Positions 7,730-17,699 of a stretch of DNA of 64,000 nucleotides are shown here, piece after piece. The DNA is taken from positions 73,356 through 137,355 of the forward strand of contig NZ_JAHYSG010000020.1 of NCBI RefSeq assembly GCF_022095675.1, read 5' to 3'. Origin of the DNA: Dactylosporangium sp. AC04546. Lineage in GTDB: Bacteria > Actinomycetota > Actinomycetes > Mycobacteriales > Micromonosporaceae. The first letter of the stretch is position 1. The number at the start of each line of letters is the position of its first letter. The position numbers were made by a program, and so were the translations under genes. A model generated the notes under the pieces. That model was given only the letters and a program-made list of their open reading frames with translations, had not been told where the DNA came from and searched no databases.

Positions 7730-10700
7730 CCGAACGGTCCGACCCACGATGGACCGGCGTTTGAAGCCGGCCGTTGGCACTCCCGTACGCCTTCAGGTCC
7801 TTGGTCCGTTGCGGGTGTGGTGCGACGGTGTCGAAGTGGATGCCGGTCCCCGGCAACAGGCTTATCTGCTGGCCTTGCTGCTGGCCCGGGTGGGCAGGCC
7901 GGTCAGCACGAGGGAGCTGATGGACCTGATCTGGGACGACGAGGTCCCCAGCAGTGCGCTCAACGTCATCCATAAATACGTCGGCGCGCTGCGCCGACTG
8001 CTCGAACCCGCGGTCCCCGCCCGTACACACGGTTCCTACCTGCACCGCCGCGGAAACGCCTACCTGTTCACCGCAGCCCCCGGCACCCTGGATCTCGTCA
8101 CCTTCCGGGAACTCGTCGAGACGGCCAAGGAGGCCCTCGCACAGCAACGCCTTGAATTGGCGCTCGATCGCTATGTCGAATCGCTCGGCGTCTGGCGGGG
8201 CCGTGCGGGCGACGGGTTCACGCACAGGTCAACCGCGCTGCCGATCTTCGCCGCCATCGACGACGAGTTCTACGCCGCGTGCACTGAGGCGGCCGAACTG
8301 GCCGTGTCGCTGCGCCGACCGGCACGGGTGCTGGCGGCGTTGCAGCTGGCCGCATCGATGGCGCCGTTCCACGAACCCGTCCAGGCCAGCCTCATCTCCA
8401 CCCTCGGGGCGGCGGGACGTCAGGCGGAGGCACTGTCGTTGTTCCGCGAGGTCCGCGCCCGCCTTGCCGACGAGCTCGGTATCGATCCCGGCCCGGAGCT
8501 GCAAGCCGCACACCTGCGAGTGCTGTCGCAGCCCTCGGCGTCGCCGCTCGTGGCGCGTACGGACGGTGGGGGTGGCGGCGCGTCGGTGCGAACGGCAGCT
8601 GGGCTGGTCGGCCGGGCCGAGGAACTCGCCCTACTGCGGCAATCCGTCGAGATGGCATTCACCGGCCGCCCAGCGCTCCGCATCGTCGAAGGCGAGCCGG
8701 GCGTGGGCAAGACCCGCCTGGTGCGAGAGATCGCCGCCGAAGCGAGCCGGCGTGGCGCGCTGGTCGTGTGGGGTTCGTGTGTGGAAGGCGACGGAACACC
8801 GTCGATGTGGCCCTGGGAACAGACGCTCCGCCCGATTCTCGACAGCCTGCCCGCGCCGTTGCGGGAGAAGTGGCTCGCCAGTGAGGTCGGCGGCCTCCTC
8901 GAATCGCGAGACGACGATTACGCGGCCGCGCCGGCGATTCTCGACAGCGGTGCGCAGTTCCGACTGTTCGAACAGGTCGTCACCGTCGTCGGGCAGGCCT
9001 CGGCGCCACGGCCCATGCTGCTGATCGTCGATGACCTGCAGTGGGCCGACGCCGCCTCGCTGCAGCTGTTCGGCCACCTGGCGGGCCGCTTACCCGCCGG
9101 CACGGTGATCATCGGTGCGCTGCGCGATCGCGCACCCACACCCGGCTCCAGCCTGTCGCGGGTGCTGGCTGAGGCCAGCCGGCAGCCCGGCCACCGCAGG
9201 ATCCGGCTCGGCCCGCTCGGCTTGACCGACGTGACCGAGCTCATCCGCCGCGAAACCGGCCACGATCCCGGTGCCGAGGTCGCCCGCGACATCCATGTCC
9301 GCACCGCCGGCAATCCGTTCTTCGTCCAGGAGCTGTCCCGGCTGCTCAGCGACGGCGGCTCGCTCGGCGACGGCGGCGCATCAACACGGACCGGAGTGCC
9401 GGCCACCGTACGAGACGTCGTCCGCGATCGGATGACCGGTCTCGACGACAGCGCTCACGGCCTGCTGCGCATCGCCGCGGTCATCGGCCGCGACGTGGAC
9501 CTCGACCTGCTCGCCCGCGCGATCGGCGTCGACATCGCGGACTGCCTCGAACGCCTCGAACCGCTGCAAGCACTCGGTCTCCTGGAGACCAAGCCGGAAG
9601 ACCCGTTCTCGTGGCGCTTCGCACACGACCTGGTCCGCGAGTCGGTCACCGAGACCACCGCGCGGCAGCAGGCCGTCCAGCTGCATCTGCGCGTCGCCGA
9701 CGCCCTCGAACACATTCATGCGGACGACGAGTCCGTCGCCGAACGCCTCGCCTACCACCTGCGGGGCGCCGGCCCCCTGGCCGACCCGGGTCGCACCGCG
9801 AAGGCACTGGCGCGCGCCGGTCGCCGCGCGGCAACCAAGCTCGCGTTCGCAGCCGCCTATCGGAACCTGGAATCGGCCGTCCAGATCGCCCGGACGGCAG
9901 GGCTGCTGGAGCTGGAACTGTCCGTCCTGTCGCTGCTCAACCTCCTCGCCGTCGAGCCCCCGGGAATGGGCGGCTCGACGTTCGATCTGCTGGAACGGGG
10001 CGCATATCTTGCCGGCAAACTCGGCCGCGACACGGCCGCCGCCGAGTTCCTCTTCTTTCGGATGACCGGGGCCTACGTCAACACCGAGAAGGACCGTGGG
10101 ATGTGGGCTCGCCGGCTGCATGAGCAAGGCCAGGCGTCCGCGGACCCGATCATCCAGGCGTACGGCCGGCAGGCCTGGGGCCTGTACAATTGGGACATCG
10201 GCGACATCGGCGCGGCGTATCAGTGTTTCAGCTGGCTAGGCCGTACCACTGTGGACGGCGTTGCCTCGCTGCTCGCGAACTCGGCCGACCCGCACCCAGG
10301 GCCGGCTCAGGAAAGCCTGTACCACCTCGCCGGCCAGGTCGGGGGTGCCCCGATTCGACGCCGCCACGACCTCGGACGTTGGCGGATCCCGGACGAGTGG
10401 TTCGGTTATCTGGCCGTGATCACCGCGCTGCAGGGCGATGTCGAGACGGCCCGGTCCCTGCTCGGCACGGTGTACCAGGCCGAGGGAGACACTTTTGAGA
10501 TGTCGGGCTGGACCCGCTACCAAACCATGGCCGCCTCGATGGCCGGTGACGCGGCCTGGGCGATGCACGCGACCGAGCGGTGGGTCGCGGCCGACGCCGA
10601 CCTTCCCGGCGTCGCGCAGGAAGCCTATATACGGCTGGACTGGTACTGGGCCCGTGCCCTCACCGGCGACGACCCGGCCGGCAACGCGGCCAAGGCCGAA

Positions 10701-11048
10701 CATCTCCTGGCCGCGACCCTGCGCGACCCGCCACGATGGGGCCTCGCCTACTGGTACGGACTGATCGCCGAGATGTGGCTGGCAGCCGAGATGCCCGACA
10801 AGGCCGCGACCGCCCTCGACCGGGCCGACCAGGCCATCAAGGCCCACGGCCAGCGCTATGCCGAAGGACTGCTCCTGTTGCTGCGCGCGCGCCTGCTGCA
10901 CGCCCGCGGCGAACCCGTCGACGTCGTACGAGCCGCCGCCGACGAAGCCCGGGTCCGATCCGGCGAACGGGGGGCCCACCTCTTCGCCCGCCGCGCCGAG
11001 AGGTTCCTGGCCGATCTCGAGACGCAGACCGGCGTGGCAACCGGATGA
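7722..11048 (+). CDS. SARP/AfsR-type regulator with BTAD and AAA ATPase
   Basis: About 1,108 residues. An OmpR-like winged helix (residues about 25-110, LQVLGPLRVW to YVGALRRLLEP) is followed by a bacterial transcriptional activator domain (about 115-265, ending LGIDPGPELQ). An AAA_16/NB ATPase comes next, with P-loop GEPGVGKTRL and Walker B LLIVDDLQWAD, and then about 500 residues of TPR-like helices. It would be a pathway-type or pleiotropic activator of specialised metabolism. The start is uncertain among GTG 7716, ATG 7722 and ATG 7749; none has a clear ribosome site. It overlaps the end of the permease stump and has no co-directional downstream gene, so its target is not local in any obvious way. 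Confidence 0.9.
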   Translation: MISRTVRPTMDRRLKPAVGTPVRLQVLGPLRVWCDGVEVDAGPRQQAYLLALLLARVGRPVSTRELMDLIWDDEVPSSALNVIHKYVGALRRLLEPAVPARTHGSYLHRRGNAYLFTAAPGTLDLVTFRELVETAKEALAQQRLELALDRYVESLGVWRGRAGDGFTHRSTALPIFAAIDDEFYAACTEAAELAVSLRRPARVLAALQLAASMAPFHEPVQASLISTLGAAGRQAEALSLFREVRARLADELGIDPGPELQAAHLRVLSQPSASPLVARTDGGGGGASVRTAAGLVGRAEELALLRQSVEMAFTGRPALRIVEGEPGVGKTRLVREIAAEASRRGALVVWGSCVEGDGTPSMWPWEQTLRPILDSLPAPLREKWLASEVGGLLESRDDDYAAAPAILDSGAQFRLFEQVVTVVGQASAPRPMLLIVDDLQWADAASLQLFGHLAGRLPAGTVIIGALRDRAPTPGSSLSRVLAEASRQPGHRRIRLGPLGLTDVTELIRRETGHDPGAEVARDIHVRTAGNPFFVQELSRLLSDGGSLGDGGASTRTGVPATVRDVVRDRMTGLDDSAHGLLRIAAVIGRDVDLDLLARAIGVDIADCLERLEPLQALGLLETKPEDPFSWRFAHDLVRESVTETTARQQAVQLHLRVADALEHIHADDESVAERLAYHLRGAGPLADPGRTAKALARAGRRAATKLAFAAAYRNLESAVQIARTAGLLELELSVLSLLNLLAVEPPGMGGSTFDLLERGAYLAGKLGRDTAAAEFLFFRMTGAYVNTEKDRGMWARRLHEQGQASADPIIQAYGRQAWGLYNWDIGDIGAAYQCFSWLGRTTVDGVASLLANSADPHPGPAQESLYHLAGQVGGAPIRRRHDLGRWRIPDEWFGYLAVITALQGDVETARSLLGTVYQAEGDTFEMSGWTRYQTMAASMAGDAAWAMHATERWVAADADLPGVAQEAYIRLDWYWARALTGDDPAGNAAKAEHLLAATLRDPPRWGLAYWYGLIAEMWLAAEMPDKAATALDRADQAIKAHGQRYAEGLLLLLRARLLHARGEPVDVVRAAADEARVRSGERGAHLFARRAERFLADLETQTGVATG

Positions 11049-11280
11049 AGGGCCGGCTACGCGTCTCGGAGCAGGCCCAGGCCGGCCAGGCTGGCCGCCG
11101 GCCCTCGCCGGCGCGGGTGTCCGGACATGGCCGATGAGCGCGCACGTGACATTGGCCGGTTGGGATGCCTTGTTGGTTCGTTCGTCCATCGTGTGGGTGT
11201 CGTGCTGCCCTGGTAACGAACCGGTCATGGACCAGATCGAACGTGCCTGGCCGCGGTGCCGGGCCGGAGGCGTCGCGCCG

Positions 11281-11787
11281 CTATGTCGGTGACGCGCTGG
11301 GGTTCGGGTAGACGTTGCCGGTCCGTTGCGCGTAGGCCTCGACGTCCCAGGAGGTGACGCCCGCCGACCGGTCGATGGTGAGACTGAAGGGTCCGGGGTC
11401 ATAGGGGCCCGTAGCGGTGCCGGGCGGGAAGTGCATCCATTCAATGATCCACTTGCCGATGCACTTGCTTTCGTATGGCTGGACGAAGCGGCGGGTCTTT
11501 CCGCTCACGCGCATCGACACGGTGCCGTCGCCGACGCATCGCGTCCGAAGGAAGAAAGACCACCCCGAGGGCTTCGGGAGCTCGGGTGGCGGATTGACGG
11601 GGATCGTGCCTTCGATGTGTGCGGCGTCGTCCGTGGTCGAGCTCCAAGCGCCGACCAGCACGTCGTTGAAACCGGGCGTGGCATCGGTCAGTGGCACAGC
11701 CGGGCGCGCCGTGCCGGTGGTGCAGGCGGTCAGACCGGCCGCCACCACCGCTGCCGCGAGGAACCGTGCGACCACCCTGGGTGTCAT
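11281..11787 (-). CDS. secreted lipoprotein of unknown function
   Basis: A 168-residue protein with signal MTPRVVARFLAAAVVAAGLTAC, a good lipobox (LTAC, Cys22), then a Thr-rich linker. The mature part has a repeated short beta-strand pattern (FNDVLVGAWSSTTDD, GWSFFLRTRCVGDG, KCIGKWIIEWMHFPPG) and two further cysteines that could pair. I do not recognise a family. It converges with the SARP gene across a 232 bp gap (11049-11280), which holds a CGGCCA-GGC-TGGCCG hairpin at 11083-11097 and little else. Confidence 0.75.
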   Translation of the reverse strand: MTPRVVARFLAAAVVAAGLTACTTGTARPAVPLTDATPGFNDVLVGAWSSTTDDAAHIEGTIPVNPPPELPKPSGWSFFLRTRCVGDGTVSMRVSGKTRRFVQPYESKCIGKWIIEWMHFPPGTATGPYDPGPFSLTIDRSAGVTSWDVEAYAQRTGNVYPNPSASPT

Positions 11788-11912
11788 GACAGCAGGGTAC
11801 GGCGCGCGGCACGTTCGCGTGGCCCTCCTCCGCGCCGGTACCGGCGAGCAGCCGGCGTCATCTCTCGATCCGCCGCCGCGGAGCGCAGCGCGGCGCGGTG
11901 TGGTGTCGGGGT

Positions 11913-12284
11913 TCAGTCCGGTATGGCGTCGACCTCGCCGGGCCCGTCGGCTGGGGCAAGTGGTGCGAGATCGAACGGCCCCACGACCCGCCGATAGGCG
12001 ATGCGCCAGGAGCCGTCGATGTTGCGGTAGTCGTCCTCGTAGCTGCCGCCGCCGGCGACCCATCGGCGGTCGGGCAGCTGTACCAGGATCACCGCATCGC
12101 ACCGGCCTTTCGCTGTGGCACCGGCGATGTCGACGAGGTGATTGGCGGTGGCGTGTTGCATGATCGGGAAAGTCCGCCACTGGTCCTGGACGGCGGAGCG
12201 GATGGCCTCGATACCGACCCCGCGGCCGGTACCGTCGCGGCCGCGCTGGCACCATGACGACACCCGGACAACGTAAAGGATCAC
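11913..12284 (-). pseudogene. SnoaL/NTF2-like protein, N-terminally truncated
   Basis: The last 90 residues match the C-terminal half of a SnoaL_4/NTF2-like cone fold: HATANHLVDIAGATAKGRCD, then GGGSYEDDYRNIDGSWRIAYRRVV. Full members run about 130-160 residues and begin with a helix that carries the Asp/His pair. Here the frame upstream of GIEAIRSAV is low-quality sequence with only a GTG at 12284 as a possible start. I find no first half in any other frame. It is most likely a decayed gene; a short functional protein cannot be excluded. Confidence 0.55.
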
Positions 12285-12794
12285 GGCGTCCGGACATGCC
12301 GCCGAGCGTGCCAAACAAACGTTGCGGCGACCAAACACCTTGTGGGCGCTCAAGCACCCCGACGTCCGGCACCGGTTGCACACGCGGCCCGGCTGGAGGC
12401 CGGACGAGTACGAAGGGTTAGCCCCGCCCGGATGATCATGGCCGGTGTACGGGGGCGGCAGGCAGGTCCAGGCCGGCGTGGCAGAACGCGGCGCGCCAGT
12501 GTCTGATCGGTCGAAGCGCCGTTCCACGACGTTTGCGCTGCCGGCAGACGGCCGGGTAGGTGACTTCTCTGACGGCTGTGAGCACATCCGCCATCCGCAG
12601 GCCATGCTGTGGGTGAGGTCCGGGGAGGTGGACGTGAAGGTGCACAGCCTGGAGGCCGCCATGGACATGTCGATCGGTCCGGCGGATCGGTCGGCGGCAC
12701 GGCGGCACCTTCCGGCGTTGGTTCCGGGTGTTGCGCCGGCGTCGACACGGCCGCCCGGCGGCAGTGACGGCCTCGCCGCGCCGGGAGATCCGGG
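12285..12794. other. 510 bp without a convincing gene; possible remnants
   Basis: On the plus strand, 12277-12435 reads as an open tail without a start. It includes LWALKHPDVRHRLHTRPGW, which looks protein-like and could be the end of a lost gene. A plus-strand frame 12445-12798 (117 codons, starting MYGGG) overlaps the antiporter start by 4 nt but has no recognisable domain and poor codon-position bias by eye. Together with the truncated SnoaL gene next door this looks like an eroded segment. I give no product. Confidence 0.3.
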
Positions 12795-13952
12795 GTGAGC
12801 CTCGGCCTGTTGGCGCTGATCTGTGTGTGCGGCCTGGCCGGTCCGCTGCTGGCGCTGTCCCGGCGTTGGGGACCGCCCGTCGTCGTCGGAGAGTTGCTGG
12901 CGGGGGTGGCGCTCGGCCCGTCGGGAGCGGGTGTGCTGCACGCCGACGACGCCTCGTTCACGTTCCTGGCCAACATCGGCTTCGCGCTCGTCATGTTCGT
13001 CGCGGGTTCGCACGTGCCGGTGCGGGACCCGGCGTTGCGGACGGCACTGCCGGTCGGGGCGCTGCGCGCGGCGCTCGTCGCCGTGGCGGCGGTTCCCGTC
13101 GCGGTGGTGATCGCCCGCGCGTTCGGCACCGGACACGTCGCCCTCTACACGGTGCTGCTCGCGTCGTCCTCGGCTGCGCTGGTCCTGCCGATCATCGATG
13201 CGATGCACCTGACCGGGCCGCCGGTCCTGCAGTTGCTGCCGCAGGTCGCGCTCGCCGATGCGGTCTGCATCATCGCGCTGCCGCTGGCGATCGACCCGGC
13301 GCGTGCCGGCCGGTCCGCGCTCGGTGCGGCCGTGCTCATCGTCTGCACCATCGGGCTGTTCGCCGTGCTGCGGCTGGTGGAGCGCCGGGGGTGGCGCAAG
13401 GCGGTCCACCAACTGTCCGCGCGGCGGAAGTTCGCGCTGGAACTGCGGATCAATCTGGCCCTGCTGTTCGGTCTCGGCGCGGTGGCGCAGGCGACCCGGA
13501 TCTCGGTCATGCTCGCCGGGTTCGGCTTCGGACTCGCCGTCGCCGCCGTCGGGGAGCCGCGCCGGCTCGCACGACAGCTGTTCGCGGTCACCGAGGGTTT
13601 CATGGGTCCGGTGTTCTTCGTCTGGCTGGGCGCGTCGCTCGACCTCGCCGCCCTCGGCCACCGGCCGGCGCTGATCGGGCTCGGCATCGCCCTCGGTGTG
13701 GGCGCGACGCTGGCGCATCTCGCCGCACGCGCCACCGGGCAACCGGCCCCCTTGGCCGGCCTCGCCAGCGCCCAGGTCGGTGTGCCCGTCGCCGCGGCGA
13801 CCCTCGGCACGCAGGAGCACCTGCTGCCCGACGGCGAACCCGCCGCGCTGATCCTCGGCGCGCTGGTCACCATCGCCGTCGCGACCGTCGCGGCGGTCTT
13901 CGCGGCGCGGTCCGCACCGGCCGCGACGCCCCGGCCCGGCCCCGCCGGTTGA
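12795..13952 (+). CDS. cation:proton antiporter (CPA2/KefB-like)
   Basis: A 385-residue membrane protein of about 11-12 helices. It has the CPA2 signature VVVGELLAGVALGPSG in helix 2, a FVAGSHVPVRDP segment after helix 3, and LADAVCIIALPLA where the ion-binding helix lies. There is no cytosolic RCK/TrkA-N domain, so it belongs to the short Na+/H+ or K+/H+ exchanger group. The GTG start follows GGGAG at about 12781. Alone on its strand, 48 nt before the next gene, with which it may be co-transcribed. Confidence 0.88.
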   Translation: MSLGLLALICVCGLAGPLLALSRRWGPPVVVGELLAGVALGPSGAGVLHADDASFTFLANIGFALVMFVAGSHVPVRDPALRTALPVGALRAALVAVAAVPVAVVIARAFGTGHVALYTVLLASSSAALVLPIIDAMHLTGPPVLQLLPQVALADAVCIIALPLAIDPARAGRSALGAAVLIVCTIGLFAVLRLVERRGWRKAVHQLSARRKFALELRINLALLFGLGAVAQATRISVMLAGFGFGLAVAAVGEPRRLARQLFAVTEGFMGPVFFVWLGASLDLAALGHRPALIGLGIALGVGATLAHLAARATGQPAPLAGLASAQVGVPVAAATLGTQEHLLPDGEPAALILGALVTIAVATVAAVFAARSAPAATPRPGPAG

Positions 13953-14000
13953 GTGGCCGCCGAGCGTTTGGCGGGCCGGGGGAGTGGGTAGCGCACCGCG

Positions 14001-14762
14001 GTGAGTACGTCTCACGGGGATCCCGACAGAACCCCTGATGCGGTCCCCGACACCCCCGATGCGGCCCCCGACGAAGCCGCGCCGGTGAGTCACCTCGCGA
14101 GCTCCGGTATCGAGAGCTCCGGCTACGCCCCACCGGCGAGCGGCCCCCGCAGTCCCGAACGGCTCTGTCCGCCCGGTGGCCCGCCCGGTCCCGAAGGCAT
14201 CGACATCGGGGCGGTACACGCGTTCGGGCACGACCGGCTCGCGTCCGCGCGTGAGGCCGCCCTGGCCGACGAGGTCGCTGCCCTGATCGGGCAGCCGAAG
14301 GCGCCGTGCACCCCGATCGCCTCCGCCGTACGCCAGGTCATGGAGCACGTCGGCGGCGACGCGGAGCTGCTGGACTGGCTGGACGGGTTCCCGGGCCGGC
14401 CGCGGCTGGTGACCCGGGTGCTCACGCTGGTGGCGCTGCTCGACCGGTTCGGCGACCGCCTGCCCGTCGTCTGGGCGCTGCAGGACCTGCGGACGCGGGC
14501 GCCGGACCCGCCGCTCCTGGCCGCCCACCTGCCGGACGTGATCGGTCAGGAGGCGCTGTCCGCCCTCGGCGGCCAGATCAAGATGATGCTGGGCGAGGAC
14601 GATCTGGCGCCGGCCGGCCGGCTCGCCCTGGCCACCGCGGGCCTGCTCACCGACCTCGCGCCGCACGTCGCGGAGGTGCCCGGCATCGAGGAGCTGGGCA
14701 CGCTCGCCGAGCGGTCCCGGACGGGCCTCAACGAGGCCCTGGCCGCGGTGGAGGCGGCATAG
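14001..14762 (+). CDS. uncharacterised helical protein with acidic disordered N-terminus
   Basis: A 253-residue protein starting at GTG 14001. Residues 1-70 are rich in Asp, Pro and Ser and probably disordered. Residues 75-253 are predicted alpha-helical with no signal peptide or membrane helix (LLDWLDGFPGRPRLVTRVL, LGGQIKMMLGEDDLAPAGRL). I do not recognise the family. It sits 11 nt from the convergent end of the LuxR regulator and 48 nt after the antiporter, with which it may form a two-gene unit. Confidence 0.7.
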   Translation: MSTSHGDPDRTPDAVPDTPDAAPDEAAPVSHLASSGIESSGYAPPASGPRSPERLCPPGGPPGPEGIDIGAVHAFGHDRLASAREAALADEVAALIGQPKAPCTPIASAVRQVMEHVGGDAELLDWLDGFPGRPRLVTRVLTLVALLDRFGDRLPVVWALQDLRTRAPDPPLLAAHLPDVIGQEALSALGGQIKMMLGEDDLAPAGRLALATAGLLTDLAPHVAEVPGIEELGTLAERSRTGLNEALAAVEAA

Positions 14763-14773
14763 GCGGGACCTGG

Positions 14774-17578
14774 TCACTGCGGCAGCGCCCGGAGCGCACG
14801 GGCGAGGTGCCGCCGCGACGTGATGTCGAGCTTCCGGAAGATCTTGTTGAGGTGGTACTCGACCGTCGAGGCGGTGACGAACAGCTGGGTGGCGATCTCG
14901 GTGTTCGTGGCTCCCGCCGCGGCGAGCGCGGCGACCCGGGTCTCCTGGGACGTGAGGTCGTGGCCGGCCGCGACGGCGCGAGGGCGGGCGTGTTCGCCCG
15001 TCGCCAGCAGCTCGACGCGGGTGCGCTCGGCGAATGCCGCCGCGCCCATGTCGGTGAAGGCGTCGTGCGCGATGCGCAGGTGTCCGCGCGCCTCCGTCCG
15101 GCGTTTGCGGCGGCGCAGCCATTCGCCGTACAGCAGGTGCGTGCGGGCGAGCTCGGTGGCCATCCGGCTGCCGGCGAGGTGCTCGGTCGCCTCGCGGTAG
15201 AGGGCGTCCGCCCCGTCGTCGCCGGCCAGCAACGCGCGGCTGCGCGCCAGCACCCCCAGCGCCCATGCGGTACCGCTGGCGCTCGCCCGTTCCGCCAGCC
15301 GGTCGAGCGCTGCCTGTGCGCTCGGCCGGTCCCCGGCGCGCACGGCCGCCTCGATGAGGTTCGGCAGCATCCGGTTGCCCTGGCCGATCACGTCGTCGTG
15401 GAAGCCGGGCAGCGTCCAGGCCAGCGCCTCCTGGTACCGGCCGTGGCCGAGCTCCAGGATGGCCAGCGAGGCGCGGGCGTGGTTGCCCACGACGGCGAAG
15501 CCGCGCCGCGCTTCCCAGTCGTCGAACGCGGCGCCGGCGGCGGCCCGCGCCGGCGCCTCGTCGCCGCGCCAGGCGAGCAGCTCGATCTGCCGTGCCGCCG
15601 CGCCGTTGTCGCCGGTGCCGATCATGGTGGCGATGTCGGCCGCCTCGGCGTAGACGGCATCGGCCTGCGCGAAGTCGCCGGCCCAGGTCGCCGACGCCCC
15701 CAGGCCGTGCAGCGCGGCATCGAGCGCGTGCAGGGCTCCCCGCTCACGGGCCAGCCAGGTGGCGTGGCGCAGGATGGCCTCGTGCCCCTCGTCGTCGAGC
15801 AGCTCCTCCGCCACCCAGTTGCCGATCATGGCGAAGGGGACGCTGCCGTGGGCCAGCTCCCGGTCGGTACGCAGCGCCGCCGTGGCCGCGCGCAGGTGCG
15901 GTAACGCCGGCCCGAACCCGTCGAGGACCCGGGTGGCGAAGGCGTCCAGCAGCAGCCGCGTCGTGGAGGCCGGGGCCTCGCCACGGCCGGGTGCCCGCCG
16001 CGCGGCGCGCGCCACGTCGGTGATCGTGGTGCCGGCGGTGTGCTGCCGGGACAGCAGCGCGGCCGTGAGGGCCTCGAACAGCAGGCCGTGGCTCAGGTCG
16101 GCGGGCAGGTCGGGATCGGTGGCGGCCTCCAGCATCATGGCCGACACCACCGTCGCCACTCCGTCGCCGAACCAGGCGAGCGTGGCCCTGGTCTGCTGTG
16201 CGGCGGCTCGCATCGTGGGCGTGCGGAGCCCGGGCGCCGCCTGCTCGAGGCGCAGGCCGGCCGCGACCGGTTCGCCGGCGGCGAGGTGCGCATGGGCGGC
16301 GCCGAGCAGGCGTCCGGCCCGGCGCTGCGGATCCGGGGTCAGCTCCGCGGCGCGGGACAGGAACAACGCCAGCGTCGCATACCCGCCGCGGGCGCGGGCC
16401 CGCAGCGAGGCACGCTCCAGCTCGGCGGCGACGTCCTCGTCCAGCCCGGCCGTGGCCTCGGCCAGGTGCCAGGCCCGGCGGTCCGGGTCGGCCTCGCGGT
16501 CGATCGCCTCGGCCAGCGCCGCGTGCACCCGGCGCCGGTCGGCCGCCGGGGCCCCCGAGTAGACCGCCGAGCGGATCAGCGGGTGCTGGAAGGCGAACGC
16601 GGGCGGGGCCACGAGGATGCCCTCGGCGACCGCCGGGTCCGGCGCGTCGGCTGGCAGACCGAGCAGCGCCGCGGTACGCCAGATCACCGCGAGGTCGTCC
16701 GGAGGCGCCACCGAGGCGATGAGCAGCAGCGACCGGGTCGCGGCCGGCATCATCCGGACGCGGCGCAGGAAGTGCGCCTCCATGCGGTGGCTCAGCGGTA
16801 GCCGGTCGGGCAGCGAGGCCCCGCCGGCCAGCTGGTCCGCGGACAGCTCCGCGGTCAGCTCGATCAGCGCGAGCGGGTTGCCCCGCGTCTCGGTGACCAT
16901 CCGCGTGGCGACCAGCGGCGCGATCCGGCCCGGGGCGGCCAGCGCCAGCAGGTCGAGCGCGGCGCGGTCGGGCAGACCGGCGACGGGCAGCGTCGGCAGG
17001 CCGTCGAGCGCGGGACGCGGCCCCGGCTCGTCGGGCGCGGCGATCAGCAGGCCGACACTGTCGGCGTGCAGCCGCCGGGCCACGAACGCCAGCACGTCCG
17101 CGGTCTCCCGGTCCAGCCAATGGGCGTCGTCGACGAGGCAGACCAGCGGCAGGCTCCGGGCGACGTCGGCGAGCACGGTCAGGGTGGCCAGGCCGACCAG
17201 GAAGCGGTCCGCCGTCACGCCGGCGGCGAGGCCGAACGCCGCGGCCAGGGCGTCGCGCTGGGGGCCCGGCAGCCGGGTGATCCGGTCCAGGTACGGCCGC
17301 AGCAGGCGGTGCAGGGCCGCGTAGGCGAGCCGAGCCTCCGGCTCCACCCCGACGACCCGGGCGACCTGCAGGTCCGCCGCGGCGCCGGCCGCGTACTCCA
17401 GCAGCCGGGTCTTGCCGATCCCGGCCTCGCCGACGAGCACGAGCGAGGCGCTCAGGCCCTTGCGGACGGTGTCCGTGAACTCGTCGATGGCCAGGCGCTC
17501 CGCCTGCCGCCCCTGCAACGGCACCGACCGGGGCCCGGCCGCCCGGCGCGCGGCCGGCGGCGATGACCGAATGATCAC
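14774..17578 (-). CDS. LAL-type LuxR regulator (AAA ATPase + LuxR HTH)
   Basis: This is a 934-residue large ATP-binding LuxR protein. The N-terminal AAA_16 domain has P-loop GEAGIGKTRLL (about residue 50) and Walker B LVCLVDDAHWLDRE. A long TPR-like middle leads to a C-terminal LuxR/GerE helix-turn-helix (LTSQETRVAALAAAGATNTE to KIFRKLDITSRRHLARAL). It would be a MalT-like activator that switches on ATP and inducer binding. The GTG at 17578 starts 10 codons before the Arg/Pro-rich lead-in. The same minus frame stays open far beyond 17578, but that part lies opposite a second LAL gene and is not coding. Confidence 0.9.
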   Translation of the reverse strand: MIIRSSPPAARRAAGPRSVPLQGRQAERLAIDEFTDTVRKGLSASLVLVGEAGIGKTRLLEYAAGAAADLQVARVVGVEPEARLAYAALHRLLRPYLDRITRLPGPQRDALAAAFGLAAGVTADRFLVGLATLTVLADVARSLPLVCLVDDAHWLDRETADVLAFVARRLHADSVGLLIAAPDEPGPRPALDGLPTLPVAGLPDRAALDLLALAAPGRIAPLVATRMVTETRGNPLALIELTAELSADQLAGGASLPDRLPLSHRMEAHFLRRVRMMPAATRSLLLIASVAPPDDLAVIWRTAALLGLPADAPDPAVAEGILVAPPAFAFQHPLIRSAVYSGAPAADRRRVHAALAEAIDREADPDRRAWHLAEATAGLDEDVAAELERASLRARARGGYATLALFLSRAAELTPDPQRRAGRLLGAAHAHLAAGEPVAAGLRLEQAAPGLRTPTMRAAAQQTRATLAWFGDGVATVVSAMMLEAATDPDLPADLSHGLLFEALTAALLSRQHTAGTTITDVARAARRAPGRGEAPASTTRLLLDAFATRVLDGFGPALPHLRAATAALRTDRELAHGSVPFAMIGNWVAEELLDDEGHEAILRHATWLARERGALHALDAALHGLGASATWAGDFAQADAVYAEAADIATMIGTGDNGAAARQIELLAWRGDEAPARAAAGAAFDDWEARRGFAVVGNHARASLAILELGHGRYQEALAWTLPGFHDDVIGQGNRMLPNLIEAAVRAGDRPSAQAALDRLAERASASGTAWALGVLARSRALLAGDDGADALYREATEHLAGSRMATELARTHLLYGEWLRRRKRRTEARGHLRIAHDAFTDMGAAAFAERTRVELLATGEHARPRAVAAGHDLTSQETRVAALAAAGATNTEIATQLFVTASTVEYHLNKIFRKLDITSRRHLARALRALPQ

Positions 17579-17699
17579 GGATTCGAGCGTAGGCCGGTGC
17601 CGCGGGCGGGCTCCATACGTCACATGACGGGTCCGCCCTGGCGCCGGCCGCGCCGGTTGGGCAGGATGGTGCCGGTTGCCGCACGGGGACGGATGGGCG

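Noticed and set aside
11160..11225. GGTTCGTT ... AACGAACC inverted repeat
   Set aside because: The arms are about 45 bp apart in a convergent gap with no start codon nearby, so neither an operator nor a terminator is supported.
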